Below are positions 8,363-16,998 of a DNA stretch of 64,000 nucleotides, one piece after another. The stretch is from the NCBI GenBank assembly GCA_036802685.1, contig DAIRVS010000003.1, forward strand, positions 1 through 64,000, read 5' to 3'. Position 1 is the first letter of the stretch. Each line of letters starts with the position of its first letter. The translations under genes were made by a program, and so were the position numbers. Source of the DNA: HGW-17 sp938004375. Its GTDB lineage: Bacteria > Myxococcota_A > Polyangia > HGW-17. Below the pieces are notes generated by a model. The model made no database searches and had not been told where the DNA came from. It saw nothing but the letters and a program-made list of their open reading frames with translations.

Positions 8363-9637
8363 ATGCGCATCGTCGTACTCGGAGCCGGGGGCCGCGAGCA
8401 CGCGCTGGCCTGGAAGCTCGCCCAGAGTCCGTTGGCCGAGGCCGTGTGGGCGCCGTCGCCCGTGGCCGACGCCGAGCCCGGCCTGCGCGCCCTGCCCGCG
8501 ATGGACGATCCCGACGCCTGCGCGGAGTTCTGCCTCGCCCAGGGGATCGACCTGGTCGTGATCGGCCCCGAGGCGCCCCTGGTGGCCGGCTGGGCCGACC
8601 GGCTGCGCGCCCGGGATCTGACCGTGTTCGGGCCCGATGCCCGAGGCGCCCGCCTCGAGGGCTCCAAGGTCGCGGCCAAGGAGTTCATGAAAAGATACGG
8701 CATCCCCACGGCCGAGTTCGCCGTGTGCCATGATCTGGACCAGGTCCGCGCCGCCGCCGCCCGCTTCCCGGGTGTGCCGGTGGTGAAGTACGACGGCCTG
8801 GCCGCCGGCAAGGGCGTGGCCGTGCCCGACTCCCTCGACGAGGCCGTCGCCTTCGCCGCCGACGGGCTCGGCCGGGCTGGGCAGTCCTCGGTGCTGCTCG
8901 AGGAGCGCCTCGCAGGACCCGAGGTCTCGCTGCTGGCGGTCACCGACGGCCGCGGGGTCCACCTGTTGCCCCCAAGCCAGGACCACAAGCGCGTGTTCGA
9001 GGGCGACCGCGGACCGAACACGGGCGGCATGGGCGCCTACACGCCGGTCCCCGGCTGCGACGCTGCCTGGCTCTCCGAAATGGAGAAGCTCGTCTTCGAA
9101 CCGTTCCTCGAGGGCGTCCGCGCCGAGGGGTTGGACTACCGGGGCGTGATCTACGCCGGCCTGATGCTCACGGAGCACGGTCCCATGGTCCTCGAGTTCA
9201 ACTGCCGCTTCGGCGACCCCGAGACGCAGCCGCTGATGTGCGCGATCGACGGCGACCTGCTGCCGCTTTTGTGGTCGGCCGCCCGCGGGAACCTGGCCAC
9301 GCGCCCCCTCGAGACCCAGGCCGCCCTGTGCGTGGTGCTCGCGGCCGCCGGCTACCCCGCCGCGCCCGTCACCGGAGAACCCATTTCGGGCCTGGAGCAC
9401 GCGCGGCTGGTCCCAAACGTCAAGGTCTTCCACGCTGGCACCCGGCGTGACGCCGGAACCCAGCGCGTCGGTGATCGGTTCCTCACCCGGGGCGGCCGCG
9501 TGCTCGGGGTCACCGGCGTCGGACAGACCCTGGCCGAGGCGGCCCGCGCGGCCTACGCGGCCGTCGACCAGATCCACTTCCCCGGCGCGCAGTTCCGCCG
9601 GGACATCGGGGCGCGGGCCCTCGACCCGCAGGAGTAA
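8363..9637 (+). CDS. purD: Phosphoribosylamine-glycine ligase
   Basis: ATP-grasp enzyme that joins glycine to 5-phosphoribosylamine to give GAR, the second step of purine synthesis. The 424-residue protein starts MRIVVLGAGGREHALAWKL, the nucleotide-like N-terminal fold of PurD. It contains GPEAPLVAGWAD near residue 73 and the ATP-grasp signature PSQDHKRVFEGDRGPNTGGMG near residue 210. MVLEFNCRFGDPETQ near residue 275 supplies the metal and ATP ligands. Length is normal. It starts 2 bases after purH and ends 3 bases before purE, clearly one operon. The longer upstream open frame is rejected because it would overlap purH. Confidence 0.96.
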   Translation: MRIVVLGAGGREHALAWKLAQSPLAEAVWAPSPVADAEPGLRALPAMDDPDACAEFCLAQGIDLVVIGPEAPLVAGWADRLRARDLTVFGPDARGARLEGSKVAAKEFMKRYGIPTAEFAVCHDLDQVRAAAARFPGVPVVKYDGLAAGKGVAVPDSLDEAVAFAADGLGRAGQSSVLLEERLAGPEVSLLAVTDGRGVHLLPPSQDHKRVFEGDRGPNTGGMGAYTPVPGCDAAWLSEMEKLVFEPFLEGVRAEGLDYRGVIYAGLMLTEHGPMVLEFNCRFGDPETQPLMCAIDGDLLPLLWSAARGNLATRPLETQAALCVVLAAAGYPAAPVTGEPISGLEHARLVPNVKVFHAGTRRDAGTQRVGDRFLTRGGRVLGVTGVGQTLAEAARAAYAAVDQIHFPGAQFRRDIGARALDPQE

Positions 9638-9640
9638 AAC

Positions 9641-10147
9641 ATGTTGGACGTGCTGATTCTGATGGGTTCCGACAGCGACCTGGAGTACATGGAGGCCGCC
9701 GTGCACGAGCTCGACGCCGCCGGCGTCCCCTATGCCGTGCACGTGGCGTCGGCGCACCGCACGCCCCACCGGGTGGAGCAGCTGGTCAAGGACGCCGAGC
9801 GCGACGGCGCCAAGGTCATCATCGCCGGGGCCGGCGGCGCCGCCCACCTGGCCGGCGTCATCGCCTCGCACTCCATGCTGCCGGTCATCGGCGTGCCGCT
9901 GCCCACCCTGGGGCTGGGCGGCTTCGACGCGCTGCTGGCCACGGTGCAGATGCCCCGAGGCGTCCCCGTGGCCACCGTGGGCCTCGGCAACGCCGGCAAC
10001 GCCGCCCTCCTCGCCCTGCAGATCCTGGCCATCTCCGATCCCCGCGTCCGGGAGTACATGAAGGGCGCCCGCGCCGCCATGCGGGAGAAGGTCGTCGCCA
10101 AGGACGAGAAGCTCCAGGCCCGCTTCGCCGCCAAGAGGAACGACTAG
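9641..10147 (+). CDS. purE: N5-carboxyaminoimidazole ribonucleotide mutase (class I PurE)
   Basis: Moves the carboxyl group of N5-CAIR to C4 to give CAIR. The 168-residue protein has the class I signatures: LMGSDSDLEYM at residues 8-18, VASAHRTP with the catalytic His near residue 40, and AGAGGAAHLAGVIAS near residue 67. PRGVPVATVGLGNAGNAALLA follows toward the C terminus. No purK is seen in the window, so N5-CAIR supply must be encoded elsewhere. It is the third gene of the purine operon and sits 3 bases before the tRNA-modification fusion gene. Confidence 0.96.
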   Translation: MLDVLILMGSDSDLEYMEAAVHELDAAGVPYAVHVASAHRTPHRVEQLVKDAERDGAKVIIAGAGGAAHLAGVIASHSMLPVIGVPLPTLGLGGFDALLATVQMPRGVPVATVGLGNAGNAALLALQILAISDPRVREYMKGARAAMREKVVAKDEKLQARFAAKRND

Positions 10148-10150
10148 GCA

Positions 10151-11506
10151 ATGCCCGCGCCGATCCTGCCGTGGCAGGAGGGCGTGCGGAAGGCGGCCGC
10201 CGTGCTCTCCCGCGGCGGGGTCGTCGCGTTCCCCACCGAGACGTACTACGGACTGGCCGCGGACCCCCGCGACGAGGCCGCCTGCCGCAGGATCTTCGCG
10301 ATCAAGCGCCGCCCGGAGGGCCTTGCGCTGCCGCTTCTGGGCGGGCACGAGCGGGAGCTCTCCCTGGTGACCGCGCGTCCGCACCCCCTCGTCGAGGCCC
10401 TGGTCCGGCACGGCTGGCCGTCGGCCTTCTCCGCGATCGTCCCGCCGGGCCCCGGGCTGGCCCCCCTGTTCCCCGACGGCGTCGCCTTCCGCGTGAGCCC
10501 GCACCCCGTGGCCGCCCACCTGACGCGCCTCTTCGGACACCCGGTGACCTCCACCTCCGCCAACCTCCACGGCGACCCCCCCGTGCGCACCGCCGCGGCC
10601 TGCGCCCACCTGGAGGTCGACCTGGTCCTCGACGGCGGCGAGACCCCCGGCGGCCTGCCCTCGACCCTGGCGCGCCCCACCGACGACGGCTGGGAGGTGC
10701 TCCGCGCCGGCCCCGTGATCCCCGACCGTTGGCCCGCGGCCGTCGCGCCCCCGGGGTGGACGCGGGACAAGCTCCCCGCCTGCGCGGCCTGGGTCCTGCA
10801 GCCCCCGTCCGGGAACCGGTTCACCCTGGACGCCATCCTGCTGGCCCACTTCTCCCGCCGGTGGGCGCCGCGCCGGGTGGAGCGCGTCCTCGACCTGGGG
10901 GCCGGCACCGGCGTGCTCTGCTTCTGGCTCCGCGAGCATCTTCCGGGCGCGCTGTGCACCGGGCTCGAACGCGACCCGGACGCCGTCGAGGGCGCCCGCC
11001 TGGCCGCGGGCGAGCAGGGCCTGCGCGCGGACCTGGAGTTCTTCGCCGGCGACCTGGCCGACGAGGCCCGGATGATCCCCGGGGGCGCGTTCGACCTGGT
11101 CGTCTCGAACCCGCCGTTCTTCGTCGAGGACTCCCGCCCCAGCCCGGATCCCGCCCGCCGCGCCGGACGTCATGACGAGGAGGGCTTCCTCGCCCGCACC
11201 CTCGACTGCGCCCAACGCGTCCTGCGCCCCGGCGGCAAGGCAGCTCTGGTGCTGCCCGCGACGCGCCTGCAGGAGGCGCTCTCCACCGCCAGCCTCGCCC
11301 GTCTGCACCTCACAGACCTGCGCATGGTCCATCCGCGGGCCGGCGAACCCGCCAACCGCACGCTGGTGGCCTTCGTGAAGACCCGCCGCACCACGCCGGT
11401 GTTCCACCCGCCGCTTTTCGTCCATGACACCGCCGGCTACTCCCCCGAATTGGGGGAGCTCCTGCAGTCGGGACGGGGATCCGCCGGACCGATGCAAGAA
11501 TGGTGA
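10151..11506 (+). CDS. Fusion of TsaC/Sua5 (threonylcarbamoyl-AMP synthase) with a TrmN6-like tRNA methyltransferase
   Basis: Two domains in one 451-residue chain. Residues 1-195 are YrdC/Sua5-like: PTETYYG at 28-34, KRRPEGLALPL near 52-62 and STSANLHG at 134-141. These motifs serve threonylcarbamoyl-AMP synthesis for t6A at tRNA position 37. Residues 205-451 form a Rossmann methyltransferase: NRFTLDAILLAHF near 222 (the substrate loop of the YfiC/TrmN6 family), SAM motif DLGAGTG at 248-254, and the N6-adenine motif SNPPFF at 319-324. TrmN6 makes m6A37 in tRNA1(Val). A linker of only about 10 residues joins the domains. Domain assignment is firm; substrates are inferred from families. It is last in the purine operon, 3 bases after purE. 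Confidence 0.88.
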   Translation: MPAPILPWQEGVRKAAAVLSRGGVVAFPTETYYGLAADPRDEAACRRIFAIKRRPEGLALPLLGGHERELSLVTARPHPLVEALVRHGWPSAFSAIVPPGPGLAPLFPDGVAFRVSPHPVAAHLTRLFGHPVTSTSANLHGDPPVRTAAACAHLEVDLVLDGGETPGGLPSTLARPTDDGWEVLRAGPVIPDRWPAAVAPPGWTRDKLPACAAWVLQPPSGNRFTLDAILLAHFSRRWAPRRVERVLDLGAGTGVLCFWLREHLPGALCTGLERDPDAVEGARLAAGEQGLRADLEFFAGDLADEARMIPGGAFDLVVSNPPFFVEDSRPSPDPARRAGRHDEEGFLARTLDCAQRVLRPGGKAALVLPATRLQEALSTASLARLHLTDLRMVHPRAGEPANRTLVAFVKTRRTTPVFHPPLFVHDTAGYSPELGELLQSGRGSAGPMQEW

Positions 11507-11604
11507 GCAGATAAAAGACCATTCTCGATTTTTTGAATTTTTATTTGCAGAAACACAAAACCGGGACATTGTAAACATTGCAGGCTTTCCGCCGGAGGAA
11601 ACCC

Positions 11605-13479
11605 ATGAAGATCCCGTTCATATTCGCGTTTGTCTTCACGCTCCCGTTCACGTCCCCGTTGATGTCCTGCGACCGCTCGGGGCTCTCCCCCCTGTGCGGT
11701 AACGGGATCCTCGACAACGGTGAGGACTGCGACGGCGTTCAGTTCGCTCAACTGTACCCCAGCCGGTGCGCCGACCTGGGCTTCAACGGACCGGGCTCGG
11801 CCGCGTGCAGACCTGACTGCACCATCGACTACCGCCCCTGCCAGGAGGCCGGCGTCTGCGGAGACGGGGTGTTCACCCCCGGCTTCGAGCAATGCGACGG
11901 GCAGGACTTCGGGGACACGTCCTGTCGGTCCTTGGGGTTCGACGGGGGCGACCTGAGGTGCACCGCCGCCTGTCGCACGGACCACGCCGCCTGCGAGCGC
12001 TGCGGGGACGGGGTGCTGCAGCCCGAGCACGGAGAACTGGTGGAGCTGGACACGGAGACCTGCGCACAGCAGGGGTTCTTCGGCGGCCTCGCGGTCACCG
12101 ATGATTGCCGCACGGCGTCCTTCCAGTTCTGCGGCGACTTTCGGCTGATCACCCGCGGCGACGGTCTCACCCGTCCGCTGATACTGATGGAGGCCGACGA
12201 CACGATCTGGCTCTCGGGCCTCGTGCAGGGCGCCCTCCCGGGCTTCGAACACCCCGGCTGCCCGCGCATGAGCGCGTTCTGGTACGACAACGGCCAGGAG
12301 TGCAGCCACTCGGTCCGCAGCGGCTTCTGGACCTACGGGTGCGACAACCGCTTCCTGGCGCGGATCACCCCCGGCCGGGCGACGGAGTACCTGCGGCAGG
12401 ACGACTCCGCCTGGCCTGTCGTCGCCATGCTCGACCTGGGGGATCACCTGGCGCGGATGCAACATCGGAAGAACATCGACGAACCGAGGTCCACCGTGGA
12501 GCTCATCCCCAAGAACGGCGGTCCGGTCGTGGAGCACACCGTGGCGACCAGCGCCTGGTCCGGATCCTTCCGGCTGGCGCGCCTGTCGGAGTCGAAGGTC
12601 GCCGTCCTCTACTACTATTTTGACAATCAAGCCTCCTCCCTGCGCCTCGCCGTGGTCTCCGTGCGGCCGGAGGAGCCGATCCGCGAATTCGAGCTGGCCG
12701 GGTCCATCGAGGCCGCCTTGGGCGAGGAGATGGGGATCTCGAACGGCGCGTTCCTGCAGGTCTGGGCCGCCTTGGAGACGGAGCTCTTCTTGTCTCTGTA
12801 TATTCGGAATCCTTCCACCCGGGACAGGCAGCCCCACTTCCTTCACGTGCGCCTCACCGGCGGCCAGCCCGAGGTGCTTTCCTGGACGCCGTGCGGCCCC
12901 AAAGAGGTGTACGTCATCGAACACCTCCACGTGTCGCCGGAGGACCGGACCTTCACCACCGCCTGGATCGCCCCGGGCCTCAGCCTGGTCGTCACACGGT
13001 GGACCTTCGAGGGGGAGCTCCTATCCACGGAGACCACGGAGATTCCCTGGGAATACGATTACGACACGGTCCTGCGCGCCGATGACGGAACGTACGTGCT
13101 GGCCGGGATCGTGTCCCTCGCAGGGGCGCCGCCCGAGCTCGTGGACAGTCCCTGCCAGCCCGGCCCCGGAACCAACGCCTTCTTCCATTTCGCCTTCGGC
13201 GTGAAGGACGGCGCACGTACGGCCACGCAGTACTTCCACTCCCCGGCCATGTCCAGCCTCAACTACGTAACGGCGGAGAACTCGGCCTGCGAGCTCGACC
13301 GTCGCGTGTACGCGCTCAACGACCGGCACCTGATCGTCGGCGGTACCTACGACCGGCACGACCCGTTCTGCACCGACCGCGAGGGTATCACCACCTATTT
13401 GAACGAGCCGCTCCACGCCTGCGCGGCTTACCTGATCCGCCTGGATCGCCCGGGGGCGGACCTCCCCCGGCAGGAGTAG
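11605..13479 (+). CDS. Large Cys-rich surface lipoprotein
   Basis: 624-residue predicted lipoprotein. The signal peptide ends in PLMSC (lipobox). The start is fixed by a GGAGGA Shine-Dalgarno at 11594-11599. Residues about 30-150 hold three Cys-rich modules of the form CGNGILDNGEDCDG / CGDGVFTPGFEQCDG / CGDGVLQPEHGE, typical of myxobacterial and bradymonad exported proteins. The remaining 470 residues have no motif I recognise; they are rich in beta-prone segments and may be a propeller. A second lipoprotein gene follows after 4 bases. Function unknown; surface display is inferred from the lipobox. Confidence 0.82.
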   Translation: MKIPFIFAFVFTLPFTSPLMSCDRSGLSPLCGNGILDNGEDCDGVQFAQLYPSRCADLGFNGPGSAACRPDCTIDYRPCQEAGVCGDGVFTPGFEQCDGQDFGDTSCRSLGFDGGDLRCTAACRTDHAACERCGDGVLQPEHGELVELDTETCAQQGFFGGLAVTDDCRTASFQFCGDFRLITRGDGLTRPLILMEADDTIWLSGLVQGALPGFEHPGCPRMSAFWYDNGQECSHSVRSGFWTYGCDNRFLARITPGRATEYLRQDDSAWPVVAMLDLGDHLARMQHRKNIDEPRSTVELIPKNGGPVVEHTVATSAWSGSFRLARLSESKVAVLYYYFDNQASSLRLAVVSVRPEEPIREFELAGSIEAALGEEMGISNGAFLQVWAALETELFLSLYIRNPSTRDRQPHFLHVRLTGGQPEVLSWTPCGPKEVYVIEHLHVSPEDRTFTTAWIAPGLSLVVTRWTFEGELLSTETTEIPWEYDYDTVLRADDGTYVLAGIVSLAGAPPELVDSPCQPGPGTNAFFHFAFGVKDGARTATQYFHSPAMSSLNYVTAENSACELDRRVYALNDRHLIVGGTYDRHDPFCTDREGITTYLNEPLHACAAYLIRLDRPGADLPRQE

Positions 13480-13483
13480 CGTC

Positions 13484-14311
13484 ATGTTTCGCTGCCTCTT
13501 AACCTCCATCACCCTGTTCCTGCGCCTCCTCCTCCTGTTGTCCCTGGCGGCCGGCTGCTCCGATGATCCCGCGCCCACGCCCTGCGACGGCGTCGACTGC
13601 GACGGCCGCGGGGTCTGCCGCTGGAGCGCGGACCTGACCGCCTACTGCGATTGCGAACCGGGGTTCATCCTCGACCCGGAGGACCCCTTGAGCTGCATCT
13701 ACGATCCTGATGGCAACGTCAACAACTACAACAACTGCAAGCCCGTCATCTATCTCTATCCGGAGACCGTCACCCGCGTCCGCGTGCGGTTCTCCGATCC
13801 GGACACGATGCGGCTCACCTACACCTATCCCGAATACTCCGAGACGGGCTGGGACGTGATCGCACAGCCCGACGGCACCCTCACCGACCCCGTCACGGGA
13901 CGCCGGTACTACACGCTCTTCTGGGAGGGGACCATCGCCGAGCCGGAGGTCCCGGCCGAGGGCTTCATCGTCGCCGGCGCCGACACGGCGGCCTTCCTCG
14001 AAGAGCTCCTGCCAACGCTCGGCCTCGCCTGGGACGAGGCGGACGAGTTCATCATCTACTGGCTCCCGATTCTGGGTGAAAATCCATATAATTTCATCAC
14101 GTTCCTGACCGACACCTACATCGACGCGGTCGGCCTGGACGTGACCCCGGCGCCGCAGACGGTGGTCCGGATCGCCCTGCGGTATGCGCCACTCTCCGCC
14201 CGCCCCGCAGCGCTCCCGGTCCCCCAGGTCTTCAACACCCCTGCGCGCGCGGGCTTCACCCTCGTCGAGTGGGGCGGCCGCGAGGTCCCGCCGCCCCCCG
14301 GCCTGCGCTGA
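13484..14311 (+). CDS. Lipoprotein with EGF-like module and KPVIYLYPE domain
   Basis: 275 residues. The signal peptide ends SLAAGC. Next comes a small Cys-rich EGF-like module (about residues 33-72; CDGVDCDGRGVC and CDCEPGF), then DGNVNNYNNC, a short version of the Asn spacers seen elsewhere in the window. The rest opens with CKPVIYLYPETVTRVRV, a signature I have seen in uncharacterised exported proteins of many bacteria, and continues as a beta-rich domain to the end. It lies 4 bases after the preceding lipoprotein, so the two are co-transcribed. No enzymatic residues are evident. Confidence 0.78.
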   Translation: MFRCLLTSITLFLRLLLLLSLAAGCSDDPAPTPCDGVDCDGRGVCRWSADLTAYCDCEPGFILDPEDPLSCIYDPDGNVNNYNNCKPVIYLYPETVTRVRVRFSDPDTMRLTYTYPEYSETGWDVIAQPDGTLTDPVTGRRYYTLFWEGTIAEPEVPAEGFIVAGADTAAFLEELLPTLGLAWDEADEFIIYWLPILGENPYNFITFLTDTYIDAVGLDVTPAPQTVVRIALRYAPLSARPAALPVPQVFNTPARAGFTLVEWGGREVPPPPGLR

Positions 14312-14326
14312 ACACGACCGCGGCCC

Positions 14327-15598
14327 TCAGAAGATGATGCGGGCGACCAGGCGCAGGCCGTGGCTGGGGGCGAGCTCCCCGGCGAAGGCGTTCATGAGGG
14401 AGTAGTTGATCAGGAACTGGTAGCGGGGGTCGTTCTTCCAGAAGTAGGTCGCGCCCACCTCGAGCTCGTCGTCCACGCCGTCGCCCACGAGCTCGGCGCT
14501 GCGCCAGTGATAACCCGCCTCGAGGCGCCAGGCCCACCAGCGGTAGCGCAGGGCCAGGGACTTGACGTGTCCGTCGAACAACCCGAACCGGGCGCGGGAT
14601 CCGAGGTCGAAGCCCTCGCCCAGGGCGGTGAAGTGGTTGCCCTCGTCGTCGGCGAAGGACCCGGCGACCTTCGGCAAAACGGACAGGTGCCCCCGGGGCA
14701 GATCCACGGTGTACTCGAGGCCGGCGACGTAGCCGGGCACCAGCGCGCCGTTGCCCGGTTTGTAGCCCGCCAGCGCCTCGAGTTCGTAGCCCAGGGCGTC
14801 GGTGATCGGCCCCGTGGCGAAGAGGCTGCCGAAGGTCATGGTGAGGGGTTCCGGCTGCTCGGGCGTGGCCTCGTCCACGTCCCGGCGGTCCCACTGCCCC
14901 AGGGCGCTGACCTGGAGCCGATGGGGCTTGAACCACTTCATCCGCAGGGAGGCGCCGCCCATCATCACGTCCCCGTAGTCGAGGGTGCACAGGCGCTTCC
15001 ACGCCTTGCGGTTTTCGTAGTAACGCTCCCAGCCGCAGCCCAGGGTCTCCCGGGTGAGCTCGGCCGCGAACACGCCCGCGAAGATATCGAGTGAGAGTTG
15101 TTCCCCCAATGGCTGCGAGAGCGACACCGCGTCGAAGAAGTTGTCCAGGAGGGACTGCGTCCCCCAGGCGACGTTCTGACGGCCGACGCGGAGCTCGGCC
15201 TCCTCCCACGGCTCGAACTGGGCATACAGGTTGCGCAATTGGGGCACGAGCTCGAACCGTTTGGGCAGGCCCACCGCCCAGGCGTTGCAGTTCTCGACGT
15301 CGTTGCGCAGCTTGAGCTCGGTCTCCAGACGCAGGTTGGCCCACGGCGCGGGGGCGTACTCGATGGCGCCACGCAGGGCGAAGAAGCCGGCGTGATCGAA
15401 CCGGGTCCGGGGATCGGGCGCGGACAGATCCTTGTCCCACATGAAGAAGTGGGCGGCGCGAAGCTCGAGACCCCAATACAGTTCGCGCTCCCCGACCTGG
15501 TGCATCTTTTCAGGGAGCCGGGAGGGACACTGCTTGGCGCCCGCCGGCAGGGCGAACCAGCAGAGCAGGAGGAACAGGCTAACCGGGGCGGTTCTCAT
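14327..15598 (-). CDS. Outer-membrane beta-barrel protein, porin-like
   Basis: 423-residue exported protein. The signal peptide is cleaved near LPAGAKQ. The rest alternates hydrophobic and polar residues with many aromatic turns (LYWGLELRAAHFFMW, LRVGRQNVAWGTQSLLDNFFD) and ends in the terminal Phe (LVARIIF) that the Bam machinery recognises. The NVAWG...NFFD segment is typical of long porins of the DUF1302/alginate-type class. Its start overlaps the stop of the exported ferredoxin gene by 20 bases, tying it to that redox set. It may be a conduit through the outer membrane like MtrB/PioB, but no sequence signature proves this. Confidence 0.78.
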   Translation of the reverse strand: MRTAPVSLFLLLCWFALPAGAKQCPSRLPEKMHQVGERELYWGLELRAAHFFMWDKDLSAPDPRTRFDHAGFFALRGAIEYAPAPWANLRLETELKLRNDVENCNAWAVGLPKRFELVPQLRNLYAQFEPWEEAELRVGRQNVAWGTQSLLDNFFDAVSLSQPLGEQLSLDIFAGVFAAELTRETLGCGWERYYENRKAWKRLCTLDYGDVMMGGASLRMKWFKPHRLQVSALGQWDRRDVDEATPEQPEPLTMTFGSLFATGPITDALGYELEALAGYKPGNGALVPGYVAGLEYTVDLPRGHLSVLPKVAGSFADDEGNHFTALGEGFDLGSRARFGLFDGHVKSLALRYRWWAWRLEAGYHWRSAELVGDGVDDELEVGATYFWKNDPRYQFLINYSLMNAFAGELAPSHGLRLVARIIF

Positions 15599-16112
15599 GG
15601 ATGGCTCCGAACGGGCAGAAGGTCAACTCCACGCACTCCCCGCAGTGGGAACAGCGGTTCTGGTCGACGCGGGTGCGCTCGAGGTTGGACTGGACGATCG
15701 CCTTGTCCGGCAGCGCCGGGCAGACCTTGTGGCAGGACAGGCACTGCTGGCACAGGTCCTGGTCGATCTCGTACACGAAGCCGTTGACGACCTGGGTCGC
15801 GATGACCGCGAAGTACCCCTGCCCCTCGCAGGCGAGATGGCACGAGCCGCACCGCGTGCAGCGCAGGGGATCGATGCTGACCACGTTGGCGCCGCCCTTG
15901 AGTTTGAACGCCTTCTTGCCGCAGCGGTCCACACACTTGCCGCAGGCGGTGCAGGTCCGGGTGTCGACGAAGTAGGGGTAGCGCGCGGCGCAGTCCTCGA
16001 CGGCGGGATCACAGGCGGCGTCGGTGCAGGCGGCCAGCTTCGAGGAGACCGCCGTGAGCGCCGCGGCCTTGGCGGTCACCGCCGCGACCTGCAGGAATTC
16101 TCGTCTGTCCAT
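15579..16112 (-). CDS. Exported polyferredoxin (four 4Fe-4S motifs, Tat-like signal)
   Basis: 177 residues starting MDRREFLQVAAVTAKAAALT, a twin-arginine-type signal followed by a hydrophobic stretch and a Cys (KLAAC) that could be lipidated. Four cluster motifs follow: CTACGKCVDRCGKKAF, CTRCGSCHLACEG, CQQCLSCHKVCP and CSHCGECVELTFCP. The last has an unusual spacing before its final Cys. Tat export suits a protein folded around Fe-S clusters before secretion, so it would act in the periplasm as an electron carrier. Its neighbours are an FMN-binding-like lipoprotein and a barrel, which suggests an extracytoplasmic electron-transfer route. Confidence 0.85.
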   Translation of the reverse strand: MDRREFLQVAAVTAKAAALTAVSSKLAACTDAACDPAVEDCAARYPYFVDTRTCTACGKCVDRCGKKAFKLKGGANVVSIDPLRCTRCGSCHLACEGQGYFAVIATQVVNGFVYEIDQDLCQQCLSCHKVCPALPDKAIVQSNLERTRVDQNRCSHCGECVELTFCPFGAIHENRPG

Positions 16113-16135
16113 GTCGGCTCCGCTTCGGGTGGGGG

Positions 16136-16786
16136 TTACTCGGTGATCAAGCCCTGCATCAACTCGCGGGAGGTGACCATGTGCTGGAGCACGTAATAGG
16201 TCGTGTAGGCCGCCTGGCGCACCACGACGTCCCAATATTCCTCGTAGGTGGCGGTGGTGACCGCGTCGACGATGACGTCGGTGGATTCGGCCTCGAGGAG
16301 CTTGGTCGGCGGATCCAGCAGCAGGTCATGGAGAAATTCGAGGTCGGCGGCGGTGAAGAGCACGTCGGCCTCGGGGTCTCCCTCGACGCCCTTGTAGAAG
16401 TCGCCGCTCCTGCCGGCGGGGTGGAACACGGCGCTGTAGTTGAGGTTCGTGTCGAACAGCAGGAAGAACTTGATGGCCTTGCACTTGCCCGAGGCGCAGG
16501 ACAGGGGATCACCGATCAGGCGGGCGTAGCCCAGCAGCGTCTTGCCCTCGTCCAGAAGGGACCAGAAGGTCGTGTTGCCCATGGTCACGTCCTTCTCGGA
16601 GAGCAGGTCCACCGGAATCTCGTGAATGATCTTGTGGGTCGCGGTGGGGTGATAGGCGGCGAACCAGGCCGTCTCTTCGTCGGTGAGCGCGACGCGATCG
16701 GAGGGCTCGGCCTTGTCGTCGCAGGCCGCGAATGCGAACGAGAGCAGGGTCAGCGTCAGGGTGAAGAGCAGGTTGCGGTTGCGCAT
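16136..16786 (-). CDS. Lipoprotein with FMN-binding-like motif (DAVTTAT)
   Basis: 216-residue lipoprotein; the signal peptide ends FAFAAC. Near the C terminus, VDAVTTATYEEY contains D174-A-V-T-T-A-T180, close to the FMN attachment consensus of flavinylated proteins and almost identical to DAVTSAT in RnfD of this window. T180 would be the flavin-bearing residue. Upstream, LLGYARLIGDPLSCASGKC...IKFFLLFD resembles the glycine-turn and beta strands of FMN_bind domains. The match rests on one motif plus weak fold resemblance, so it is a hypothesis. It is the first gene of the minus-strand set ferredoxin-barrel. No ApbE flavin transferase is seen in the window. Confidence 0.6.
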   Translation of the reverse strand: MRNRNLLFTLTLTLLSFAFAACDDKAEPSDRVALTDEETAWFAAYHPTATHKIIHEIPVDLLSEKDVTMGNTTFWSLLDEGKTLLGYARLIGDPLSCASGKCKAIKFFLLFDTNLNYSAVFHPAGRSGDFYKGVEGDPEADVLFTAADLEFLHDLLLDPPTKLLEAESTDVIVDAVTTATYEEYWDVVVRQAAYTTYYVLQHMVTSRELMQGLITE

Positions 16787-16945
16787 GGGTGCCTCCGGCC
16801 GCCACGAACGGGCGCAGGATCTATAGCAGAAGAGGAGGATAAGCGCAAGCGCCGAAGGGGAAAAACTCCCCGTCCGTGCGGGATTTTTCGACGGCGCCTT
16901 GCCGGATGAAACCGTATTGGATGGTTTGGGGAGGATCCCGGTGCA

Positions 16946-16975
16946 GATTTCGATTTCGATTTCGATTTCGATTTC
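16946..16975. repeat. Five tandem copies of the hexamer GATTTC
   Basis: Uninterrupted 30-base hexanucleotide repeat in the 212-base intergenic space between the LamG lipoprotein and the FMN-binding-like lipoprotein. Its unit is AT-rich against the local GC background. Copy number could vary by slippage and alter promoter spacing for the downstream minus-strand gene. Nothing else recognisable lies in this intergenic space. Confidence 0.9.
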
Positions 16976-16998
16976 GAATGGACATACGGGAGGCCTGG

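Noticed and set aside
8306..11578. Open frame of 1090 codons antisense to purD, purE and the TsaC-TrmN6 gene
   Set aside because: Shadow of three well-recognised genes in GC-rich DNA; its composition (Gly, Ala, Arg, His-rich) and lack of any motif mark it as non-coding.
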